A DNA stretch of 64,000 nt from Arthrinium phaeospermum. Its lineage: Eukaryota > Ascomycota > Sordariomycetes > Amphisphaeriales > Apiosporaceae. The notes beneath the pieces were generated by a model. It did no database searches, was not told the origin of the DNA, and saw only the letters and a list, made by a program, of their open reading frames with translations. The DNA lies in NCBI GenBank assembly GCA_006503535.1, contig QYRS01000001.1:4898001-4962000 (forward strand), read 5' to 3'. Made by a program: the position numbers and the translations under genes. Below, piece by piece: positions 54,894 to 64,000 of this stretch; the stretch's first letter is position 1; each line of letters starts with the position of its first letter.

Positions 54894-56859
54894 CTTGATG
54901 GCGGATTGACTGTGGTCAGACGCGTAGAACCAGGGATCCGAGTTTCAACCCCCCAAGCAGTTGTGCGGTTCCCTCCATTATATCTAGTACTTATAAGAAT
55001 GGTCTAGTACTTATAAGAATGGTCGCCAGTGCCATGGGAAATTAAAATCCCCTACTACTCGATGAGCTATCTTGACGTTGAGATGTCAAGGGAGATCTAG
55101 AAGAACTAGACTTCTAAGCCAAGACTGCCTCCTGTGGGGACACTACTATAATAGCTTGGCACGCCACTCAGGAACGGTAAAATTGTATAAAGCATTATGG
55201 CGGATAGTCAATTAGAGTGCTACTAAATCAGCCCGATGTAGTGACTAACCCGAAGTGGCTACCTATCTTAACCTAAAGTGTCAGCCGTTCAAGGCTTTCA
55301 GCTCCCCCCCTATCGCATCGACATGGGCGTTACAATAATAGTCTAGTTGGAGGCGCAAGATCGCACCTAGCTAAGCAATCCATCAACTTCGAGTAATTTT
55401 AAAGGCATGTGGTGAATTATTTAGGGTCTCTCACATTTTGATGGGCCCTCTTCCCCATACCCCCTTCCCCATGTCCTCGATTGCTACTCCCCCTCACCAG
55501 TGTGACTGCCCAGAACGGCGATGGAAAGGAATGGGTTCTAGAAAACGGATAGGCTGGTCGCCGAAAGCCAGACAAGACGGGCTGCTGCTGCTGTTGCTGC
55601 GACCTCCATTGCGGCTCGCGCTTGTGCCTCCGTCTGTAGCCGCACTGGGCACCCCTCCGCTAGCCGTTCTCGTCCGGGTTCGACCCGCGTCTCCGCAGTA
55701 AATGGTGGACGCCAGTGTCAACACCTCCCTGACCCGAAAAAGCATGGCATCGCCCACACTGACGTGGGGTAAAAATAAACCAGACGTGACAGCCGTTGTC
55801 ACGAGCAGCGCAGATGGCGAGTAGAAGCCTCAAGCTCAATTCATCGTTTTTCTCTGGCTAAGCCTGTGACAAGTCCTCGATGACATATGTGGATTCATGG
55901 GCCCAAAGGGTCGATATTCTCCCGCGACGAGGCATCCTCAATGATGCTTTGGAGAGTGGGAGGGCGAGTACCTTCCGTATGGATGGCGTCAAGTCAAGAC
56001 GAATGAGACTATTCGGATAAGACGGAGATGAAACATAAAAGTGACAATGGGGAGTCTCTGATGCCATGTATGCATGATGTAAATCGAAAGGAGAAGGGGA
56101 AAAGAATAACAGAGAGGAAGGTTACATTAACTACAGTTTTTGAGAAAAGGGGAAAGTTGGCCTAAATATCCGCAGGACTGGCACGAAACAGCCATCTTAA
56201 ATGCAAAGGCTCGAAGTCCCCGGAGCGGGCGTCTGTAGTGGTGATGGTGTTTTCGACAGAATCATCGTGGTCGAAGCCCCGTTTCTACCGTGATCTGCCA
56301 GTGCCTGTCCCAAGGCGCACATCGAGTTGCGATATCATGAAACTAATGTAGGGGCGCATATCGTGAGCAGGCTGAGTGAATCTCGGCTTATCATCACGGC
56401 AAAGGGTTGGGGTTGAACGAGCAAAATCAATGAGCAAACGGGTTAGATGTCCCGAAAGTGACTGCATGGCCCCCTCTTTCCTTTTTCATGTATCGACCAA
56501 TGAGAAAAGTCGGCATAGGCAAGATCCTAAAAAGCTGTCTGTTAATTACCCCTGCTACTGTCGGGGGCTCTTGCCCGTTCGCGTAGCACAGCCTAGGCTC
56601 ACCGTACCTGGTACTACATGCTAATCTGCCTAAGTTCTCGGAGAAGGCCCCGGCTGCTGTGATAGATCGCCCAACTCATGAGAGTAGTATGGCAAATTGA
56701 ACCGGTCTTAGCCCCCGTAGTTTATTTCAAGTCAGGCTGAGAGTCTCTTGGAGTTCACCTCCTCCTATATGTTGCAGTCCTCCACCTATCCATGCCTAAT
56801 TTACCAAACGCGAAGCCGAAGGAAGCAGACTCTCGTTCCTACTTGATTTATTCCTCATA
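54894..56859. other. 1.97-kb intergenic region
   Basis: Divergent promoter region between the surface protein (minus) and the DUF3433 gene (plus). Apart from the 20-bp tandem repeat near 55000 and short AGATCTAGA motifs also seen upstream of the paralogue, nothing is recognised. Confidence 0.5.
54983..55022. repeat. Perfect 20-bp tandem duplication
   Basis: TCTAGTACTTATAAGAATGG occurs twice without a gap (54983-55002 and 55003-55022), 90-130 bases upstream of the surface protein start codon. Each copy holds a CTTATAAG palindrome that could act as a TATA element on either strand. Confidence 0.85.
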
Positions 56860-59800
56860 ATGTACTATAGTCGGTACGCGAGGTATCTCAAAGGGAGCTC
56901 AAGCCCGAATTCTGGAACATACAGCTCGGTCCCATTCGTTCACAAGCAAAACACGAAGCAAATCGCTAAAGAACCCCTTAAAGTGAACATTGTCCAAATG
57001 GAGACTACTGATACGCTTACTCCGCACGGTATTGATGAGGTTCGTCGTAATGATTTAGACCCACTGCAAGAGATTCCTGTCTATTGGAAAGAACAATTCA
57101 ATGCTGCTCCAAAACCCGTCAATGGTGGTTCTGGCCCACTCCCCAAGTCGTGGGAACCTCTCTGGCTTCGCCGATCATCTCTGGTAATCACCACTGCCTT
57201 ATTATTCTTCATGGCAGCTACTATACTAGCACTGTATATCATCTCGTTCAGGAACCAAGGACTTGGATCAACTGCTTCAACCGATGACTTTGCAGATGTA
57301 TGGAAATACCTGCCTACTATCGGTAAGCTCGAAATCCCTCTTCGTTCAATCAATACTCGTCATTTGGCATCATGAAACTCCTTATTTACCATACTGGTTC
57401 AGTGATCATTGCCCTCTTGGCCATATGGAACGGGATAGACTTCTCCACTCGACTGCTTCAGCCCTGGGCCAACCTGCGCAGCGGGCCCGCGGCAGTAGAG
57501 AACACCCTTCTCTTGGATCTATTATCGCCTACATTACCTGGAATCATGTGGACTGCGTCAAAGACCAAATCGTGGCCTTCTCTTTTGGTGATCTCATCTA
57601 CCATTCTGCTGAACATCGTTGTGAGTTTAGCGAATAGGTTTCTGTTGATGATTCTGCGAGTTTTCTGACATATTTGGAAGCGAATACTGTCGACAAGTTT
57701 ATTTCGGGTTGAAGCAGTTTCCATACTCACAGCAGAGTTTCCGCTCATAAAACCGTCAATTTTCGATTTCTCCGGGTTGGATGATCCTATATCTCGCGAC
57801 GAACCTGAGGCAGCTGTCTTCTACGGGGTGTGGACTCAGAACCTTCCCTGGCCCAAATGGACATTCGAGAACGTCACGCTCGAGCCAATCGTCCCATCTC
57901 CTGAAGCAGCTAGGATGGCGCCGCTTACCTCTTATAGCGGCATGACGAGAGGCTTCTTCCCGAACTTAGAATGCGAGAAGGCGAACGTGCGAACTCCCGG
58001 CATAAAAAGCGACCACCTAGCCAACATCACGATCACGTCGCCATCATGTGAATACCGCAGCCTTAATATGAACATGACCCATGTACAAGGACGAAACGAC
58101 ACTACTGGACTACCTGAAACATTCGATAAAATCTACTTGGCCGACTCTCGACAAGTAAATTGCACAGAGACGTCTTCGAAATGGCTTTTCTACATAATGT
58201 TACTTAACAGCAACGCCGAGCTCATTCGCACAAGGTCAGTGATACAAACGAGTCGGCTACTATAGTACATGTGCAGTGCTAACACCTTCAGTGCCCTATT
58301 CTGTCAGTCGTCGTACTACATACAGAATGTAACAGTTCAAGTGAACTCCCCGGGAGGCCGGCCAAGTGTAGACTGGAGTACTCTTGATAGCGAGGCAACT
58401 CAGCTAGATGACTTGGATCCAGACTTGCTCTTATCTTATGTCCATTCACACGGTGGCGTGATGGCACATAGAAAAATACCCGATGGGACGCTGGAGGAAG
58501 AAAACAAATTTCTGCGCAGCGTTTCCCTGCCCCTGGTCAGGAATGACCTAGACATAAACTACCTGGAAAATTTTCTGGACACGGGAGTTCTCGAGGATTA
58601 CCTACGCATTGCGTATTCCAGCTTGGCGGCCATCATGGTACATATGCGAATGACTCACAAGACCCAGAATTCGACGCAAGGATCATCCACACACGACGAG
58701 TTACGCTTTCAAATCTCTGCTGACACAGCACTTTCCATGGCAGGACTATTGGCCGTATGCGCGTTGCTGGCGTTTCTTCTGCTCCAGGCACGTACTCGGG
58801 CCGCCGTACCCCGAGACCCTAGGAGTGTTGGCGGAATCGGGGTCATCCTGCGGAACAGTGTCAACCTGCAAGGTTCGCGCGGGCTAAATCTACAGCAGAT
58901 TGGACACCACACTGAAGAGACTAGGATTCTCAGTCATATCTCATCAGGACCCAGACCCATGCTCTTGGTCAGCGCGGAGGACCGTTATCTAAGTCAGAAG
59001 CATGCGAACTCTGCAGGGGTACCGAAAAGTAGGCAAGGGACTTGGCAGCCCATCGTACTCACTACTTGGTGTAGGCTGGCAGCTGCCGTTCTGCCATGGA
59101 TTGCGATTGCGGCCCTTGAGTACATACAGAGTGTCTCGATCAAGCTCAACGGGTTTGCTAACCTCCCCGAAGTTACGTCCACACGATACGCAGTCGCCCT
59201 CGTCCCTGCACTAGCCATGTGGGCCATTGGTGCCGTCTACGCGTCGGTACACTTCAGCACCCTGCTTCTCTCGCCTTATCAAGCAATGAAAGAGGGCAGA
59301 GGAATGACAGGACTTCTAAGTCACAACTTGGGACGCTTGCCCATGGCCTCGCTGCTTGTATCTGTCCGCGATAAGCAAAGGGCCGCATGCTTCTCAGCAG
59401 TCGGAACAATGCTAGGCTCCTTCTTAACAATCGTGGTTGCCGGTCTTTACAACATCGTGTACGTCGATTCCGACACCCAGATGGCCATACAACGCACCGA
59501 CGGGTTCGGCGTCACCTGGAACGGAACTTCGAGGTACGATGGGGGTGCCGGGCTGGCGCTTAGCCTGATGCTATGGCAAAATCTTTCTTACCCACAATGG
59601 ACTTACGATGACATGGTATTCCCTAGGTTGGCCCAGATCGAGCGTACAGAAAGGTTGGAGGCCCCTGTAAAGATCATGGCAACAGTTCAAGCAAGGCGTG
59701 CTGTGCTGGAATGCGAAGTAACCCAGGCGAAAACGGAAATGGTAACATTGAGCTCCGACTCCGCCCACTGGAAAAGCTACTATAACATTACCACGGAGTA

Positions 59801-60875
59801 TAGGATTTCCTGTCCAGGGAGCTTCGATAATGCCCTTTCGAAGTCATTCATACTTGATCCCCTTTCAATCAAAGGGTTTGCCGGAGGGCTGTACAACCTC
59901 AATGGCACCGGACTTCAACATGAGTCTATGTCGGACCAATCTAATCGTCCAGGTTGCCGTTCGCTATTCTTCTTCTTCGGCCTATTCCCTTCGGGACCCC
60001 CTCCAGAGCGCCCAAAAGTCGATTCGTATCCATTACTCGACACGAACGTGACGACATTAGCCTGTGCACAGTTCATCCAAGAAGTGGACGTCCTTTTGCC
60101 TCTTCAATTATCACCTGAAGGAGGAGATTCGTTGGTCATCGATTACAGTCGAACACCAACCCCCGACGAAGCGACAGCACGCTTTGTCAGTAACGGGACG
60201 CCCAACGCAGCGAAGGTGCAGGTGTATCCGTTCTACCAGTCTTTCTTCGCGGACGCATCGGTCGTTACGAATAGCCCAGACACTCGCCAGCGCTTGCGTA
60301 ATCTTACCGGTCTGGACTTGTTCTACACGGCTGTAGTGGCGGGCGACCAGGCGGTAGACCCAAGGGACTTGGTCGGGGCCCAGAATGCCCCGCGCCTGAT
60401 CAATGCCACGAGCAAGGTGTACGGACGCTACATGGCCCAGGCGCTGAACCGCGTCATGCGCACAACCGAAGCTTTGCCCCCTTCCCAGCGGACTCTCAAC
60501 GCGACCATGACGCGACTCCAGGCACGGCTGTATCAGAGCGCCGGGCCTAAACTTGTACTCCAGATACTGTTGGGTCTGATGTCGGCCTGTGGAGTTGGGG
60601 CATGGCTCGCTATGCCAAACACTAAACTATTGCCCCATAATCCTGGGACCATTGCTGGCGTGGCGGCTTTGATAGCGGGCAGTGGCATGTGGAACGACAA
60701 AGGCGACACGGGCGACCGGGATGAAATCCCGGTTCTGCCTGATGGTGCTGAGTGGATGGACGACGACGAGTTGAGGAAGGCATGGGATGATGAGGGAATT
60801 TCGTTCGGATTCGGAGCTCGGACTGACGGCTCGGTTGGCGTCAGTATTGTACGCCGTCAACAGACTGGACATTAA
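56860..60875 (+). CDS. DUF3433 membrane protein
   Basis: A 1272-residue multi-pass protein with two DUF3433-type modules; function unknown. Exons are 56860-57322, 57403-57620, 57681-58234 and 58292-60875, introns 57-80 bp. Module 1: WEPLWLRRSSLVITTALLFF, then YLPTIVIIALLAIWNGIDFS, WANLRSGPA and an ectodomain with many N-glycosylation sites (about 230-480). Module 2: TTWCRLAAAVLPWIAIAALEY, ALVPALAMWAIGAVYASV, LLSPYQAMKEGRGMTG, then DKQRAACFSAVGTMLGSFLT and a second ectodomain. The protein ends in a last helix (LVLQILLGLMSACGVGAWLAM) and an acidic tail. The first ATG (56860) is used; a second in-frame ATG at 56998 (METTDTLTPHG) would also give a sensible start. Flanked on both sides by the paralogous surface proteins. 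Confidence 0.87.
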
Positions 60876-61069
60876 GTATTCAAGACTATTCGCGGACGTT
60901 GATGGCATTCAGATGGCAATTCATGATTTGAACTGCAAGCAACATGAACTTGAGAAATGATTATTAGAAAGGCGACGTAGGTGGACTACTGAGTAATTAA
61001 TTAAAATTATGAAGCTACATGAGTGGCATGCTGCAGGATAATAAAAGGAAAACAGCCTTCTCTATGAGT

Positions 61070-63471
61070 TTAGTTCTCGAACACCTGCGGGTTGCCATCC
61101 TGGTTACCATCTTGGTTGGCATCCGGAACGGGGTCCGGAACCGGAGCGCACTTCTGGGCGAACACGAAGTTGTCCAAGGCCACGCTGGACTGCTTGTACG
61201 ACTCGAGCTTGCACAGCAGGGTGGTCTGGGGCCCGGCGGCGGTGTAGTTGCCGACCGTCTGGGTGGTCCACTGGTTGAGCGGCGAGGCGTCGAGGGGGTA
61301 GACGTAGCTGGTGGAGCGGCCGGCGCCGCTGAGGGTGCAGGTCAGCCGGGGCACGTAGGTGACCTTGCCTTGGCGGTTGGTCTGGTAGCCGACCTGGGTG
61401 GGCATGAAGTCGAAGGCGAAGTTGTACTGGGTGCCGGCCTCGCTGGGGATGATCTGGTTGATCAGGACGTCCTGGTAGCCGCTGTCGGTCGTGTAGATGC
61501 GCACAGCCTTGTTGCTGTTGGAGCCCGGGTAGGCGTACGTGAAGGTGGCCCCGTTGGAGTAGTCGTAGCCCCACGGCTGGCCGTTGCCGAAGTTGTAGAA
61601 GTCCTCGAAGCCGGGCTTCTGCACCTGGTTGGGGGCGTCCGGGTAGGGCGAGCAGGTCGACGTGGCGACGACGGTCGTCGAGGCCGTCGCGTTCACCGTC
61701 TGCGTCACGGTGGCGTTGACGGTTTGGGTCACGTGCCGGGTGCTGGTCACGTTGAACTGGGCCGTGACGAAGACGGGCACGTTCTGGGGCACGGTGACGG
61801 TGACGGTGGACGACGCGGTGGCCTGGACGGTGGCATTCGTGGTGGTCGTGTCGGTGGTGGGAACCGCCGTGGTGGTAGTGGTGGTGGAGGTCAGGTCAGT
61901 GGTGGTGGTGGCGGTGACGGTGCCGGTATGGGACGTCGAGGTGGCGTTGACCGTCTGCGTGTCGGTGACGCTGATGGTGGCGAGGTCGGTCTGCGTTGTG
62001 GTGGCCTGGTCGGTCTCGGTCGAGGTCACCGTCACGTCGACGACGATGACGGTGGTCGAGATGGTGGTCAGGGTGCTGGTGACCTCGCCCGTCACGCTCG
62101 TCGTGGGGTTGGCCGTCTCCGTGACGGTGGTGTTCAGGTGCAACGTCTCGGTGCTCGTGACGGTGGCGGTGGTGATGTTGTTCACGGTCGAGGTGTCGAC
62201 GACGCCGTAGATGGTGGACACCACTCCGTCGACGACGGTCACGATGTGGGTCTTGATCTCATTCACGTATACGGTAGAGACGGTAGGCTCGATATTCGTG
62301 GTGTTGGTGACCGTAACCTGTGTGGATGTGAGCATTAGTACTTGGCGATATTCATGACACTCGGGGAAGGTGGGCATACCGTGGATGCCGGGGCAGTCAC
62401 AGTGGTGAAGACAGTCTCGGCAGAGACCGAGGCTGAAGAAGACGAAGTCTGCAGCTTCGAGCAGGCGCTGGTGAGCTTGTCCGCCGGGATCGTGGCCAAG
62501 GCGGACGGGGTGACAAGAGACGAAACCACCGACGAAGCAAGCGAGACGGCCACGGAGCGCTTGGCGGGGTAGACGGTCGTAAGAGTAGTGGTGGCCAGGG
62601 TGATGGTGGCGGTCGTCTGGGTGGTCCCGACCGTGGTGGTGGTGGTGCCGTCCGTCTGATCGACCGTCCTGACAGTTTCGGTCACGTTGACGGGAACGTT
62701 GAAGAAGTTTGTTTGGGTGGCCGTGTTCGTAGCCGTCTCGTTGACCGTTTGAGTGGATGTGGCCCCGATGACGTTGGTGAAAGTAGACGTCTCCGTGTTG
62801 GTGAAAGAAAGAGTCGAGGTCTCGGTGATGGTGTTGGTGACGGTGTCGGTGACGACGACAATCTCCGTGTTGGTCGTGAAGGCGGTATCATGCACGGACA
62901 CGGTGCTCGTGACCTTGTCGGTTCCAGTCTCGGTGACCGTCACCACGTTGGTGGATGTGTCGGACGTCGTCTTGGAGTCTACACTGGTGACGGTGCTGGA
63001 AACGGTGTTGGTAAAGAAGTCGGTCACATAGCTAGTCACGGTGGCAAACTGCGTCGCGAAGACTGCCGTGATCTCCCGCGAGCTCTCCGTCAAGGTCTGA
63101 GAGACCGTGACCGTCACGGGCGCGCCAGTAACCGTGGTGAAGCCCGTCGTCGTCTCGGTGATCGCGCCGCCGTCGACGCTGGTAGTAATCGTCTCCGTGG
63201 TCACCGCCTCGTCCGCCGACAGGGTCCGGCTGATGGTCTCGGTTGCGAGGACAGTGACGGGTGCCACAGTGGAAGTCTCGGTCACGGTGACGACGGCGGG
63301 GGACTCGCCGAGGAGGGCGGAGCAGAAGTCCCCGGCATCGGGCAGGTGCTTCAGAATCTCCGTGACGGGATCCTTGGCCTTGCACGATTTGCCCGACGAC
63401 TGTCGCTTGTGGTGCGAAGGCAACGCAAGCGCGGCACTCGCGGCCAGTGAGAGCAGGAGAACTCCCTGCAT
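61070..63471 (-). CDS. Secreted Thr/Val-rich surface protein (adhesin-like), copy 2
   Basis: A 779-residue secreted protein, paralogue of the one at 52969-54893. Exons are 63471-62380 and 62317-61070, with a 62-bp phase-0 intron (branch TACTAAT). Signal peptide MQGVLLLSLAASAALA. The Cys module SCKAKDPVTEILK..FCSALL, a T/V-rich stalk, IPADKLTSACSKLQ, the intron and a second stalk with many NATxT glycosylation sites follow. The C-terminal domain starts CSPYPDAPNQVQKPGFEDF and ends VALDNFVFAQKC, with Cys pairs like copy 1 but little residue identity, so the binding face may differ. A short Asp/Gln/Pro-rich tail ends the protein. Confidence 0.85.
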
Positions 63472-64000
63472 CTTTGGGAAAGAGTGACTTGATTAAACAA
63501 TAACAAAAACGAGTGTGTTAAGGACCGTGGTAGGGAACGAAACGAAGAGTCCTCTTCAAGGACTCATCCCGAGTCTACACTTTTATACAAAGGTGGTCGT
63601 CCAAAGACCATGCAGGGGGAAATTGAGTTCATTTTCCCTGTCAAGGCTAAGAGATCTAGACGCTCAAGACTTTCCTAAACGGGCTCACTTGACAGTCTGC
63701 TCCGGCTCTGGATTCGTGGGGATGAGATCATGGTGTGGGCAAAAAACGCCGTCAGGGGAGCGGTTGCGCCTGCACTCGCTAGCCGCATCTAGCAAGACTG
63801 GCGCGATGCTCAGCAACTGCGAATACTAAGCGCTTCCGCTAAAACCAACAGCCAATCAGCAATGCGCAAAGCTCGACTATTGCACAACCGACTTACAAAG
63901 CTAATACCTCTCTTGGCCTAGTGCTTCAGCCGTTCAGCTCTGTTCTGTCCAGAGCCTAGCCCTGCATCGACTATAGTCCAGAACAAAAGGGCGGCCGGTG
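63472..64000. other. Right-edge intergenic region
   Basis: Promoter region of surface protein copy 2, then about 300 bases without any feature I can support. Confidence 0.5.
63581..63587 (-). promoter_or_regulatory. TATA box of surface protein copy 2
   Basis: TATAAAA on the minus strand, 110 bases upstream of the ATG at 63471. Sequence and spacing fit a fungal TATA box. Confidence 0.5.

Overview
The window comes from the nuclear genome of a filamentous ascomycete (Pezizomycotina), most likely a Sordariomycete. Genes are split by short introns, mostly 55-110 bp, with GT..AG ends and CTRAC-type branch points. Coding DNA is very GC-rich at third positions. Gene families such as sedolisin, DUF3176, DUF3433, GIT1-like permease, Mn-type CDF and T/V-rich wall proteins are typical of that group. 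There are no operons, rRNA genes or CRISPR arrays, and I found no convincing tRNA.

Left edge, 1-7.3 kb: a short terminal-inverted-repeat element (1-200), an MFS transporter, the tRNA-splicing endonuclease subunit SEN2 and a ceramide glucosyltransferase. All three genes are broken by single-base deletions, many in G/C runs. The last also has a 162-bp tandem duplication over its first exon and an internal gap. Every gene to the right is open, so I read this block mainly as poor consensus or assembly, not three pseudogenes side by side.

Middle, 9.8-37.6 kb: an intronless DHA1-type MFS transporter, a hypothetical protein with a basic linker, mitochondrial pyruvate carrier MPC1, a secreted sedolisin (S53), a DUF3176 membrane protein, a metallo-beta-lactamase-fold protein, a Mn-type CDF transporter convergent with a GIT1-like permease, a membrane-anchored M24 aminopeptidase, a sugar transporter and a secreted S28 peptidase. 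The S53 and S28 genes, unrelated in family, carry introns that share sequence. This is the signature of introner-like elements.

Right part, 38.7-63.5 kb: a 1467-residue nine-exon protein with an N-terminal zinc finger, a P-loop GTPase-like domain, a RING-like finger, a patatin-like phospholipase domain and a Ser/Gly-rich tail. Its predicted patatin nucleophile is Asn, not Ser. It is followed by a secreted lactonase-type beta-propeller protein, a small secreted Cys-containing protein, a cytochrome P450, an unknown multi-pass membrane protein, and two paralogous secreted Thr/Val-rich surface proteins on the minus strand, which flank a 1272-residue DUF3433 membrane protein on the plus strand.

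Together the window looks like accessory or interface gene content (transport, extracellular proteolysis, cell surface, secondary metabolism) around a few housekeeping genes (SEN2, ceramide glucosyltransferase, MPC1). The most noteworthy items are the multi-domain GTPase/RING/patatin protein and the shared intron sequences.
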